A stretch of 64,000 nucleotides of DNA, taken from assembly GCA_022843145.1 (NCBI GenBank), contig JALHOF010000003.1, positions 1 through 64,000 on the forward strand, given 5' to 3'. Below, in pieces: positions 8,169 through 16,743 of this stretch; the stretch's first letter is position 1; every line of letters begins with the position of its first letter. Below the pieces are notes generated by a model. It searched no databases. It saw nothing but the letters and a program-made list of their open reading frames with translations, and was not told the origin of the DNA. The position numbers and the translations under genes were made by a program. Source of the stretch: Hyphomicrobium sp. (lineage in GTDB: Bacteria > Pseudomonadota > Alphaproteobacteria > Rhizobiales > Hyphomicrobiaceae).

Positions 8169-9070
8169 GGCATGCGTCCGAAAACGGTCTCGTACTCGCG
8201 CAAGAAGCTGCGCACAGGATCGAACGTCGACGTGTCGGCGGTCTCGAATCGACCGATCTCGATGGCCTCCAGAATGACGCGCCCTTCTGCCTGTTCGTGA
8301 AGCCCGAGCAGGACGGCTTTCACGATGGCGACATGCGCATCTGGAACGTCGTTCCGCGCGACAACCCCGTTGTTGACGAGTGGTTCCGTCTCCCATTTGA
8401 CCTCGAGATCCTTCTCGACCTCGGGCCGGCGTCGGAGTAGCGCCTCCCACGGTGGAGGCCACGTGCCTGCGGCCACCGTATTGCCGAGCAGGACGTTTAT
8501 GATCGCCGACTCCTGCGAGCCGACGTAGCGCGCATTGATGTCGCCCGGCGCAAGGCCATGCCGGTAGAGATACATGCGCGGCATCATGGTGGCGGCGAGT
8601 GCCGTCCGGGCCGGAAAGCTGATTGCCGCACCCTTGAGGTCCGTGACGCTCGTCAGATGGCTGTCGCGCCGGGCAATGATGATCCCGCGAAAGCGGGGAT
8701 CGTTCCCCATCTTGCCGACGATTCGGTATCCGTTCGCCTCGCTCTCCAGCGTCTGGTAGGGGTTTGGGACCGCGAAGTGGAATTTGCGGGACCCGAGCTT
8801 CTGCTCGAACGCGCCGTAGTCGCGCGACGTTTCCAGCTTGATCCGAAAGGCCGGTGAGGCGGCTCCATTGATCCGCTCGACGAGCGGCTGATAGACCTCG
8901 AACAGCCGGCGCGGGTTATGCAGCGGATGCACCGCGAAGAGATATTCGATCTGTTCGTCTGCGACGGCAGCGGCGGGGGCGTAGGACGGCTCGTAGGCGG
9001 CTGGCTGGGGTGGCTTGCAGGCGCCCAGAACGACCAGCATCGCAAGTGCCGCGACGAGCCGAATTGCCAT
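8165..9070 (-). CDS. PhnD-like periplasmic binding lipoprotein, likely sensor partner of the kinase
   Basis: A 301-residue exported protein. The N terminus is a lipoprotein signal with lipobox LGAC (LVVLGACKPP). The body follows the phosphate/phosphonate-type binding protein pattern: a P-L-V-E-R-I helix, FAVPNPYQTLE, IIARRDSHLTSVTDLKG and SQESAIINVLLG. No transporter permease accompanies it. Instead it overlaps the histidine kinase gene by 4 bases. In known three-component systems such a protein binds a ligand and signals to the kinase's periplasmic domain. The Met at 9070 gives the signal peptide, with GGGAA upstream. The ligand is unknown. Confidence 0.85.
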   Translation of the reverse strand: MAIRLVAALAMLVVLGACKPPQPAAYEPSYAPAAAVADEQIEYLFAVHPLHNPRRLFEVYQPLVERINGAASPAFRIKLETSRDYGAFEQKLGSRKFHFAVPNPYQTLESEANGYRIVGKMGNDPRFRGIIIARRDSHLTSVTDLKGAAISFPARTALAATMMPRMYLYRHGLAPGDINARYVGSQESAIINVLLGNTVAAGTWPPPWEALLRRRPEVEKDLEVKWETEPLVNNGVVARNDVPDAHVAIVKAVLLGLHEQAEGRVILEAIEIGRFETADTSTFDPVRSFLREYETVFGRMP

Positions 9071-9582
9071 GTCGTAAATTCCCAGTTGTCGTTTGCGGCA
9101 CGCAGATGTCCGAGCAGAGGGCAACGTCACGATCCGGACAATGTCAACGTCCAATTCGAGAACGGTACGCCTTGCGCGCATGCCGTCAAAGACTTGCGTG
9201 GCGGCGCGGCTCGACCTGAATGCATGTCGCTCGGCTGGTACGGAGGGACAATGCCTCGTGCTGACGGGGCTCCGCACATCAGCAACCGTGTCTGCTATCG
9301 CGCCAAACCCAGCCGGAGGTCGTCGACGTTCGGGTTGGCTCTGTTCTGGGCTTACCCCTTGTCTCAAGCCAGACCGTGCTCCTGGCGTTCGCAACATCGT
9401 TTCTCGCCGCCAGCAGCGCGCCGGTCTTGGAAAGTTGATCCCGCAGGTTCGTTGTGATGCGTTAATCATATCGTCGATGTCTCAAACAGCAATATGTCGC
9501 TGTTGTATGGGGAGAGCGGGGTGGTCGATCGCGCCCTGAGACACGACGTGATGGCGAACGCATTTTATGGAGAGGAGAGAGC
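9071..9582. other. 512-base divergent intergenic region
   Basis: Lies between the minus-strand sensor/transporter operon and the plus-strand GcvH-like gene and must hold promoters for both. Open frames exist on the plus strand but have no ribosome binding site and arginine-rich, low-complexity translations, so no gene is called. No known operator was recognised. Confidence 0.6.
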
Positions 9583-9996
9583 ATGAACCTGCAATGCCCG
9601 AAGCGGGATCACTTTAAGTTTGGGTTGTCCGATATTGGTCCGATCCGGCTCGGAATGTTTTCTGACGCACACGCAAGCAATCGAATTTTTGCGTTCGCGC
9701 CGAAGCGTGTTGGCCGGGATATCGAGATTGATCGATCGTGCGCGACGATCGAGCGCAGCAAATGGGTGGACCCCGCGCGCGCGGCATTCGACGGTATCGT
9801 GCAAGAGATCAACGAGGGCCTCATCGACAAACCCACGATAACGGTGGACCAGCCCTATGATGCGGCTTGGATGATGATTGCACGACCCGCGCGTTCCGAC
9901 GTGTTTGCGCTTCTCGCGACCGGCGATGCAATCCAAGACGCCGATCTACGGTGGATGGAAGACAACAATTTTCCGGGATGCGAGGCCGGTCGATGA
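9583..9996 (+). CDS. Glycine-cleavage H-like (lipoyl-domain) protein
   Basis: A 137-residue protein, the length of GcvH. The C-terminal half matches the H-protein pattern: GIVQEINEGLIDKPT, then PYDAAWMMIARP, corresponding to the 'G.V.E.N..L...P......PY..GW' run of GcvH. The lipoylated-lysine strand reads IERSKWV with Lys60, about where GcvH carries ESVKA and its lipoyl lysine. The N-terminal half is divergent. A strong site (AGAGGAGAGAGC) precedes the ATG. No gcvT or gcvP is nearby. It overlaps the next oxidoreductase gene by 4 bases (ATGA), so the two probably act together. It could be a dedicated lipoyl carrier like the sulfur-oxidation LbpA proteins, but no hdr genes are present. Confidence 0.65.
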   Translation: MNLQCPKRDHFKFGLSDIGPIRLGMFSDAHASNRIFAFAPKRVGRDIEIDRSCATIERSKWVDPARAAFDGIVQEINEGLIDKPTITVDQPYDAAWMMIARPARSDVFALLATGDAIQDADLRWMEDNNFPGCEAGR

Positions 9997-11174
9997 AGCT
10001 GGCCGAACCTTCAACCAAGCACCTCGTTCTCGTCGGCGGCGGTCATTCGCACGTCACTGTGATCAAATCGTTGGGAATGCACCCTGAACCCGGCGTCGTG
10101 GTGACGGTGGTGTCAAAAGAAATCAAGGCGCCGTATTCCGGGATGCTGCCCGGCTTCGTGGCGGGACACTACACTTATGACGAGTGTCACATCGACCTCG
10201 TCCAACTCGGATCATGGGCTGGGATGAAGGTCGTCCACGGGACAGTGACCGGGATCGATCGCGTGGAGCGCCGGATCCAGATCGAGGGCCAAGCGTCGCT
10301 CGGTTACGACTTGCTCTCCATAGACGTCGGCATCACGCCCAAGCTCGAGTCGATTGCGGGGGCCACAGAACACGGCATCGCGGTCAAGCCCGTCTCGACA
10401 TTTGCGGCGCGATGGAGGGATTTCGAGGACCGGGCGTTTGCGGCTGGCGGACCGCGCCGGATCGTGATCGTCGGTGCGGGCGCTGCTGGCTTCGAACTCG
10501 TGCTCGCGGCACGGCATCGGCTCCACACCTTGGCCTCGGCGAGGGGAATAGACGCGAACGGTTTCGAATTCACTTTGATCGGTGGATCGTCGATTCTGCC
10601 ATCGCACAATGAACGAGCGCGTCATCTGGCCCGTCGAGAGTTGACGCGCCAGGGCGTTTCAATCCTCGAAAACTCGCGCGTCCGCGAGGTCTCTGCATCA
10701 GCGCTCGTTCTCGAAGGCGGCAAGGAGATCGCCGCCGACGCGGTGCTTCTTGCGACCAATGCCGGCCCTGCCAAGTGGTTCGAAAGCTCCGGGTTGCCGC
10801 TCGACGCGCGCGGCTTCATCGCGGTGCGTCCGACGCTGCAGCTCACGGATGACGACAACGTCTTTGCCGTCGGAGATTGCTCGACTGTTTTGGAGCATCC
10901 GCGCGAGAAGGCAGGTGTCTTCGCGGTTCGACAAGGTCCGCCGCTCACCGAGAATTTGCGGCTCCGTGCTCGCGACAAGAGTGCTCTGCCGTTCATTCCA
11001 CAAAAGGAGTTTTTGACGCTGTTGTCGACGGGCCGGCAACATGCCATCGCGTCGCGCAACGGCTTTGCGCTGGCGGGGGGCTGGGTGTGGCATTGGAAAG
11101 ACCGTATCGACCGCGAGTTCATGGATCGGTTCAACGTTTTGCCGCAAGCCGATCGAGTTCGACGCCGCGTATGA
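9993..11174 (+). CDS. FAD-dependent pyridine nucleotide-disulfide oxidoreductase (SelD-associated / NDH-2-like type)
   Basis: A 393-residue flavoprotein. The N-terminal FAD dinucleotide fold starts at LVLVGGGHSHV, the second Rossmann motif is IVIVGAGAAGFEL (about 150-162), and the flavin-binding FAVGDCS lies near residue 290. The family, with its VGGGHSH and PYSGMLPGF motifs, is often found fused or next to selenide-water dikinase SelD; here there is no SelD and the protein ends after the reductase part. The start overlaps the GcvH-like stop by 4 bases. A role in passing electrons to or from that carrier is inferred. Catalytic cysteines are not evident. Confidence 0.8.
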   Translation: MKLAEPSTKHLVLVGGGHSHVTVIKSLGMHPEPGVVVTVVSKEIKAPYSGMLPGFVAGHYTYDECHIDLVQLGSWAGMKVVHGTVTGIDRVERRIQIEGQASLGYDLLSIDVGITPKLESIAGATEHGIAVKPVSTFAARWRDFEDRAFAAGGPRRIVIVGAGAAGFELVLAARHRLHTLASARGIDANGFEFTLIGGSSILPSHNERARHLARRELTRQGVSILENSRVREVSASALVLEGGKEIAADAVLLATNAGPAKWFESSGLPLDARGFIAVRPTLQLTDDDNVFAVGDCSTVLEHPREKAGVFAVRQGPPLTENLRLRARDKSALPFIPQKEFLTLLSTGRQHAIASRNGFALAGGWVWHWKDRIDREFMDRFNVLPQADRVRRRV

Positions 11175-11669
11175 TCCACCGACGGCCGGTGGAGTCCGGC
11201 GCGCCAGAGCCGCCCCTTTGAGTAACCGTGCGTCGGGCTGGGCGCGATGGTCGGCGAGCAGCGATAGTCGTCGGCTCGTCCTCGCCGAGTGGCGGGTGAA
11301 CGGTCGTCCGGGCGCACCCTGCCCGCAGCGGCCAAACCGCGCAGTTTTGCTGCACCCGAGCGGGGGCTTGAAATATCAGAGGGATTTTGCTGCGGGTGAA
11401 ATTAGAGCATTTCCAATCGTAACTTTGGACCGTCAACGGCACTTGACATCGGGCGGCGGCCGTGGCGATCTTGACGGCAAGCGTATAGTAATTGGTCTGA
11501 TGCAGGGCCTTGAACCCTGATTATTGGAGCGCTCGATGATCGAAGCGACGATCCTGTTCACGCCATGCGGCGTGCCGGGCGCCGGCAAAGCGGCTTCTGT
11601 ACTACGCCCGAGTCTCCATCGGGTTTGGCAAGAGCCGGGACTCGCGCGCCGGGACAGCGGAGGGCGGAC
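11175..11669. other. 495-base intergenic region before the iron-storage genes
   Basis: No convincing gene longer than 50 codons. A small hairpin (CCACCG/CGGTGG) lies just after the oxidoreductase stop, around 11176-11192. Near the right end, a possible 45-codon frame (11536-11673) with a GGAG site overlaps the next gene's ATG. No Fur, Irr or RirA site was recognised. Confidence 0.55.
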
Positions 11670-11951
11670 ATGATCGTCTGCCACTGCAACCACATCGACC
11701 ATTCCTCGATCGAGAAGGCGGCCGACGAGCTGCTGGCCGTCGACCCTTGGCGCCTGCTGACGCCCGGCAGCGTCTACCGCGCACTCGGCAAACGGCCGCG
11801 TTGCGGCGGCTGCCTGCCGCTGGCGACTAGCCTCATCCACGCGCGCTGTTCGCGCGATGCCAGCGAATGCCGAGAATGTCCGCTGGCCCGCATGGCGGAG
11901 GCCAACGACGATGACATCACCATCGAAGCCGTGATCGTCGCGGCGGAGTAG
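11670..11951 (+). CDS. BFD-like [2Fe-2S] protein (bacterioferritin-associated ferredoxin type)
   Basis: A 93-residue protein. The fer2_BFD pattern is present: VCHCNHID at the N terminus and RCGGCLP about 50 residues later provide the four cluster ligands. Three more cysteines (CSRDASECRECP) follow in a C-terminal extension. BFD ferredoxins release iron from bacterioferritin by reducing its ferric core. The bacterioferritin gene is two genes downstream, which supports that role. The spacing to the next gene is 5 bases. Confidence 0.85.
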   Translation: MIVCHCNHIDHSSIEKAADELLAVDPWRLLTPGSVYRALGKRPRCGGCLPLATSLIHARCSRDASECRECPLARMAEANDDDITIEAVIVAAE

Positions 11952-11956
11952 CTCTC

Positions 11957-13135
11957 ATGTGCGGTTCGACGGGCAAGACGCTACTGGCGAGCGGCGGCGC
12001 GGAAGAGCCTGCCTCAAGCAGTAGGATTCGGTTCTGGGAAATTGACGGCGGGCTGCACTGTTCCCTTGTCGGTACGTGTCTCAGCCATGATGATCTGGTC
12101 CGGATCGCGCGCAAGCTGGATCTCGGCATCTCTCCCGAAGCGACCGACCACCATCTGCACAGCTACTTCGTGCAGCGCGCGCACATCCCGGGTCCTCTGT
12201 CGCGCGCATTGCAGAAGCTGCTCGAGCAGCGGTATGCCGCGATCGCGCGGCGGGTTCGTGCGGCGGCGACGCTCGACCAGCTCACCACGTTGTGGGAAGC
12301 CGAGTGCGCGGCGGGCCGCACCGCAGGCGCATTCTGGGCCTTTTTCAGCCATCGGCACGTTCCGGAGGACTTGCAAAAGCGCATCTTCGGCGAAGTTCAT
12401 ATGCTGAGCCATCTGCTCGGCCGCACGACCACCCGCACCATAAGCCTGGCGAGCGAACTCCAGGCTCGTGTCGATGATCTCGAGGCACGCCACGCACGGC
12501 AGCAGGAGCGCAATCGTCTCGTGCTTGCCGAGCGGGATGCCGCCCTGACGGAACTCGATCGTGAGAAAAGCCTGCGCCAGGCGGCGGGGACAGCCAATGT
12601 CCGCGTGCTCAATCCGCGTCGATCCGGGGCCACGGCAGCGGCCACGGAACGCAAGGAACGGGCGTTGTTGGCAGCCCGTGGGCGCGCGCGCTCGGCCGAA
12701 CGCGAGATCGAAGTCTTGAAGTCCGAGATCGGCCGGCTGCGGCTCTTCGCCGAGCTGCGTCCGACCTCGATAGCAGCGCCTGCAACATGCCCGGCGGTGG
12801 TCGCATGCCAGGAGACGGTGCAGGCCGACATTGCGCGCCGCGTGCTCTACATCGGCGGCCGGACGGGCGGCATCGACGCATTGCGCAGGGTGGCCGCTTC
12901 GCAGCGGGCAGAGTTTATCCATCACGACGGCGGCGAAGAACGCAGCGTCAAGCGCATCGATCATCTGATCGAAGGCTGCGATGCCGTATTCTGCCCGATC
13001 GATTGCGTCAGCCATTCCGCGTGCCTGAAGGCCAAGGCGCTGTGCCGGAAACTCGACAAGCCGTTCGTGCCGTTGCGGTCGTCAGGCGCTGCGTCTTTCG
13101 AGCGGGCTTTGTCGTCACTCCGGCCGTTGCATTAA
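11957..13135 (+). CDS. DUF2325 domain protein with central coiled coil
   Basis: A 392-residue protein of unknown function. The N-terminal about 160 residues are mostly helical and include [18 protein letters not shown]. Residues about 160-275 are rich in Glu, Arg, Ala and Leu with heptad character, suggesting a coiled coil. The C-terminal about 90 residues are a DUF2325 domain: [10 protein letters not shown] at its start, then [22 protein letters not shown] and [13 protein letters not shown]2325 resembles a small nucleotide-binding-like fold whose role is unknown. It lies between the BFD ferredoxin and bacterioferritin genes, so a role in iron handling or redox sensing is inferred. The cysteine pair in FCPIDC could be functional. 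Confidence 0.8.
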   Translation: MCGSTGKTLLASGGAEEPASSSRIRFWEIDGGLHCSLVGTCLSHDDLVRIARKLDLGISPEATDHHLHSYFVQRAHIPGPLSRALQKLLEQRYAAIARRVRAAATLDQLTTLWEAECAAGRTAGAFWAFFSHRHVPEDLQKRIFGEVHMLSHLLGRTTTRTISLASELQARVDDLEARHARQQERNRLVLAERDAALTELDREKSLRQAAGTANVRVLNPRRSGATAAATERKERALLAARGRARSAEREIEVLKSEIGRLRLFAELRPTSIAAPATCPAVVACQETVQADIARRVLYIGGRTGGIDALRRVAASQRAEFIHHDGGEERSVKRIDHLIEGCDAVFCPIDCVSHSACLKAKALCRKLDKPFVPLRSSGAASFERALSSLRPLH

Positions 13136-13191
13136 TCTGCTCTCCGCATACAGTCTCCCACCCAGTCCAATTGCCAGGCACGGAGCATCAC

Positions 13192-13680
13192 ATGAAGGGT
13201 CATAAGGACGTCATCGCGGCGCTGAACGAGGCGCTGAAACTCGAACTCGGCGCGATCAATCAGTACTGGCTGCACTTCCGGATGCTGGACGACTGGGGCT
13301 TCACCAAGCTCGCGAAGAAGGAGCGGAAGGAATCGATCGAAGAGATGGAGCACGCCGATAAGATCGTCGCGCGCATCCTGTTCCTCGAAGGTCATCCGAA
13401 TTTGCAGCACGTCGCGCCGCTGATGATCGGGCAGAACCTCAAAGAGGTGCTCGAGTGCGATCTCAAGGGCGAACAGATCGCGCGCGAGACTTACGCGAAA
13501 TCGCGCGAGCTGTGCCGGAGCGTCGGCGACTACGTCACGATGGAGATATTCGAGGAATTGCTCGAGGACGAGGAAGGGCACATCGACTTCCTCGAAACCC
13601 AGCTCGAACTGCTCGAACGGATCGGCATCCAGAACTATGGCCAGTTGCAGGCCGACTCGGCCGACAATGTCGGCAGTTGA
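13192..13680 (+). CDS. bfr: Bacterioferritin
   Basis: A 162-residue haem-containing ferritin that stores iron as a ferric mineral. All ferroxidase ligands are at the canonical positions: Glu18, Glu51, His54, Glu94, Glu127 and His130. The haem-ligating Met52 is also present. Length and the start [15 protein letters not shown] match Escherichia coli Bfr, which fixes the start at 13192 and excludes the longer upstream frame. It is 56 bases after the DUF2325 gene and probably transcribed with it and the BFD ferredoxin. A hairpin follows the stop. Confidence 0.97.
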   Translation: MKGHKDVIAALNEALKLELGAINQYWLHFRMLDDWGFTKLAKKERKESIEEMEHADKIVARILFLEGHPNLQHVAPLMIGQNLKEVLECDLKGEQIARETYAKSRELCRSVGDYVTMEIFEELLEDEEGHIDFLETQLELLERIGIQNYGQLQADSADNVGS

Positions 13681-13694
13681 ATGAGACCATACTC

Positions 13695-13722
13695 ACGGCG
13701 GCTGGTTCGACCCGGCCGCCGT
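13695..13722. terminator. Hairpin between convergent bfr and cytochrome c genes
   Basis: ACGGCGGC (13695-13702) pairs with GCCGCCGT (13715-13722) across a 12-base loop. It lies between two convergent genes. The T-run is short on both sides, so termination efficiency is uncertain. Confidence 0.45.
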
Positions 13723-13754
13723 CAGTTTGCCGCCGTCTACGTCTCAGGAATCGC

Positions 13755-14534
13755 CTACTTCTCGGGAAGAGTCTGGGCATAGGCGAGCACGGCGATTGCG
13801 TCGGAAAGCGGCAGTGCGCGCAGGTTGATCATCGCCGCGCCCGGGTGCGAATTGCGGATCTTGTGCAGTACCTCCCACGGCAGCGCCTTGGCTTCCGTGC
13901 CGATGAAGCCCGGCTTCTCGGCGGTGCCCCAATTGAGCGCACGTCCGTCGTAGCCATGACAGACGGCACATTGTGTCTGGAAAATCTCGGCGCCACGGCC
14001 CGTGTCACCACGCACCTTGCCGGTCGTCCGGTCGATTGAGGCATCGGTGTCGTGCTGGCCGCTCTGGATGAAGGCCGCGAGGCGCTGCAATTCGTCGTCG
14101 CGGATCATTTCGGGTGTGTAGTTGTGCGGCGGCGTGCGCATCAATTTGACGAGTGAAGCGGTATCGCGACCGCGCGCCGAACGAATGCCCTTGATGCCGG
14201 TGAACCGCTCGCCTGACCTGTAGAGACCGTCCTTGCCCTGGTAGTCCCAGCCATGGCACTCGACGCAGCGCCAGGTCGTCGCGCCTGTGCGCTTGCCGGC
14301 CGCTGGATAAGAGGGGTTTGTGCCTTCGGGCTTCTTGCGGTCGAGAGCATCCCACCACGTATCGTAGATGCGCCCACCCGCGGCGAGCGTCCAGGCGCGC
14401 GATGGCTGCTGGGGTGCGCCGTGAACGAAATCCTGTTGAGCGCCCGAATGCGGCGCATCTTCGGCTGCATCGATCCCGGAAGCGAAAACGAGACAGCCCA
14501 GCGAGAGGGCGGCGGTAGCGAAAAGTCTGCTCAT
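13755..14534 (-). CDS. Periplasmic dihaem cytochrome c
   Basis: A 259-residue protein with an N-terminal signal peptide (MSRLFATAALSLGCLVFASG, cleavage near DAAE). It has two haem-binding CXXCH motifs: CVECH at about residue 93 and CAVCH at about 195, each within a cytochrome c domain. The first domain shows TPPHNYTPEMIRDDELQRLAAFI, typical of class I c cytochromes. The start at 14534 was chosen because the signal peptide begins there; the frame extends 11 codons further. It is divergent from the ABC exporter gene and probably carries electrons in the periplasm. Its partner is unknown. Confidence 0.88.
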   Translation of the reverse strand: MSRLFATAALSLGCLVFASGIDAAEDAPHSGAQQDFVHGAPQQPSRAWTLAAGGRIYDTWWDALDRKKPEGTNPSYPAAGKRTGATTWRCVECHGWDYQGKDGLYRSGERFTGIKGIRSARGRDTASLVKLMRTPPHNYTPEMIRDDELQRLAAFIQSGQHDTDASIDRTTGKVRGDTGRGAEIFQTQCAVCHGYDGRALNWGTAEKPGFIGTEAKALPWEVLHKIRNSHPGAAMINLRALPLSDAIAVLAYAQTLPEK

Positions 14535-14695
14535 GTGGTTTTCCGTGTTCGTGGACGTGTGGATCATTGGATGCTGCGTCGGAATTCTGCTCGGGCTTCG
14601 CTGGGCTGGTATTGGCGCAGATCAATCGTGGCCCTCGCTGTGGCCGATCCGTGTACTATGCATGACTTTCAATCCTCGAAGGATGACCGGCGAGC

Positions 14696-16594
14696 ATGCC
14701 GCGACAATATGCGAATGGCGGCAGAGCCGCGTCGGGTGGCGGTGGTCAGGCACCCGGCGAGGCACGGTCGCTCAAGGAGCGCGTCGGCGCGCTGCGCAAC
14801 CTGCGGCCGTTCATGCTCATGGTGTGGCGGACGAGCCCGGGATTGATGGCGTCGACGCTGGTGCTGCGCCTGATCCGTGCGCTGCTGCCCGTGATCTCGC
14901 TTTATGTCGGCAAGCTGATCATCGACGACGTGGTGCTTCTGGTTCAGTTGCCACAAAAGCCGGCGACACTGCAGGCTTGGCTCGACAGCGGACGCCTCAA
15001 CTGGCTCGTGATCCTGCTTGCGGCCGAGTTGGTGCTCGCAGTGCTGGCGGATGTTCTGGGACGGGTGGTTTCGCTGATCGACAGCCTCCTCGGCGAGCGC
15101 GTTTCGAACGCATCGAGTATCCGGCTCATGGAACACGCGGCGACGCTCGACCTCGAAGATTTCGAGGACGCCGAGTTCCAGGACGAGCTCGAACGCGCAC
15201 GCCGCCAAACCAGCGGGCGGATGACCTTGATGGGTCAGTTGTTCTCGCAAGCACAGGATCTGGTGACGGTGGCGAGTTTCGCGGCCGGCCTGATGATTTA
15301 TGCGCCGTGGTTGATTGTGCTGCTCTTTGTGGCCCTGGTGCCGGCGTTTCTGGGCGAAGCGCACTTCAACGCGCAGAGCTATTCGTTGAGCTTCGTGCGG
15401 ACGCCGGAACGGCGGGAACTCGACTATCTGCGGCAGACCGCGGCCAGCGCCGAGACGGCGAAAGAGGTCAAGATCTTCGGGCTGCATGGATTTTTGATTG
15501 CGCGCTACCGTCAGCTCGCAACGGACATGTATGCCGCCAACCGCAAACTCGCGCTTCGCCGCGCGGGCTGGGGCGGATTGTTCACGGCCGTAGGGACGAT
15601 CGGGTATTATCTCGCCTACGCCTTCATCGTGTGGAAAACGATCGCAGGCGCGTTCACGGTCGGCGATCTGACGTTTCTCGCGGGCTCGTTCCGGCGATTG
15701 CGCAACCTGCTGGAGGGGTTGCTGACCGGCTTTTCGACGGTTGCCGGTCAGGCGCTCTACCTCAACGACCTGTTCGAGTTCTTCAAGGTCGAGCCGGAAA
15801 TCCACTCGCCGCCGAATCCGACGCCCTTCCCGAGGCCGGTCCGGACCGGCTTCGTGTTCGAGGACGTGGGCTTCCGCTATCCAGGCGCGGAGCGCTGGGC
15901 CGTTCGGCATTTGAGTTTCACCCTGCAGGCGGGCGAAGTGCTGGCGCTGGTCGGCGAGAACGGCGCCGGCAAGACCACGCTGGTCAAGCTGCTGGCGCGG
16001 CTCTACGACCCCGATGAAGGCCGCATTCTGCTCGATGGCCGCGATTTACGCGATTACGATCTCGACGATCTGCGCGGCAACATGGGTGTCATCTTCCAGG
16101 ACTTCGTGCGCTACAACCTGACCGTGAGCGACAACATTGCCGTCGGACGTATCAGCGCGCGTGACGACCGGAGCCGCATCGAGACGGCGGCAGCGCGCAG
16201 CTTGGCGGATGGCGTCGTGGCGCGTCTGCCGGCGGGTTATGACCAGATGGTCGGCAAGCGATTCAAGAATGGCGTCGAGTTGTCGGGTGGCGAGTGGCAG
16301 AAGATCGCCATCGCCCGTGCCTACATGCGCGAAGCGGCCGTGTTGATCCTCGACGAGCCGACCGCGGCACTCGATGCCCGGTCGGAGTTCGAGGTCTTCC
16401 AGCGGTTCAAGGAGCTGAGCGTGGGTAAGACAGCGATTCTGATCTCGCACCGGTTTTCGAGCGTACGCATGGCGGATCGCATTCTCGTGCTGGCCAACGG
16501 ACAGGTCGAGGCAGCGGGCACGCACGAGGAGCTCATGTCGCAATCTGGCCGGTATGCCGAGCTGTTCGAGTTGCAGGCCGCTGGGTATCGTTGA
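14696..16594 (+). CDS. ABC exporter, fused membrane and ATPase domains
   Basis: A 632-residue half-transporter that would work as a dimer. Residues about 35-350 hold six hydrophobic segments of an ABC transmembrane domain. Residues about 385-625 hold the ATPase: Walker A GENGAGKT, signature LSGGEWQK, Walker B VLILDEP and the switch histidine in LISHRFSS. The first 25 residues are Gly/Ala-rich and probably disordered. The domain order (membrane then ATPase) is that of MsbA/lipid and peptide exporters, but the cargo is not identifiable. The WD40-cytochrome gene lies 149 bases downstream on the same strand. Confidence 0.9.
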   Translation: MPRQYANGGRAASGGGGQAPGEARSLKERVGALRNLRPFMLMVWRTSPGLMASTLVLRLIRALLPVISLYVGKLIIDDVVLLVQLPQKPATLQAWLDSGRLNWLVILLAAELVLAVLADVLGRVVSLIDSLLGERVSNASSIRLMEHAATLDLEDFEDAEFQDELERARRQTSGRMTLMGQLFSQAQDLVTVASFAAGLMIYAPWLIVLLFVALVPAFLGEAHFNAQSYSLSFVRTPERRELDYLRQTAASAETAKEVKIFGLHGFLIARYRQLATDMYAANRKLALRRAGWGGLFTAVGTIGYYLAYAFIVWKTIAGAFTVGDLTFLAGSFRRLRNLLEGLLTGFSTVAGQALYLNDLFEFFKVEPEIHSPPNPTPFPRPVRTGFVFEDVGFRYPGAERWAVRHLSFTLQAGEVLALVGENGAGKTTLVKLLARLYDPDEGRILLDGRDLRDYDLDDLRGNMGVIFQDFVRYNLTVSDNIAVGRISARDDRSRIETAAARSLADGVVARLPAGYDQMVGKRFKNGVELSGGEWQKIAIARAYMREAAVLILDEPTAALDARSEFEVFQRFKELSVGKTAILISHRFSSVRMADRILVLANGQVEAAGTHEELMSQSGRYAELFELQAAGYR

Positions 16595-16743
16595 ACCGCG
16601 GGGCACTTCCGGCCAGCGCTCGCGATGGACGCTGGACGGTCGCATTGCGGTCCAGATCGTGGTCGTGGATGGGGTTTCGTCGCGGGACCGTATGCGGCGG
16701 GATGGCAAGGGACGGATTGGGACGTGCAACGTAGGTCGAGGCA

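Noticed and set aside
9093-9539. 148-codon frame in the intergenic region before the GcvH-like gene
   Set aside because: No ribosome binding site and a low-complexity basic translation without family signs.
12014-13015. Minus-strand 333-codon frame through the DUF2325 gene
   Set aside because: Shadow of a well-supported gene; no recognised motif and no ribosome binding site.
14669-15910. Minus-strand 413-codon frame through the ABC exporter
   Set aside because: Antiparallel shadow rich in Arg, Gln and His; the plus strand holds complete ABC motifs.
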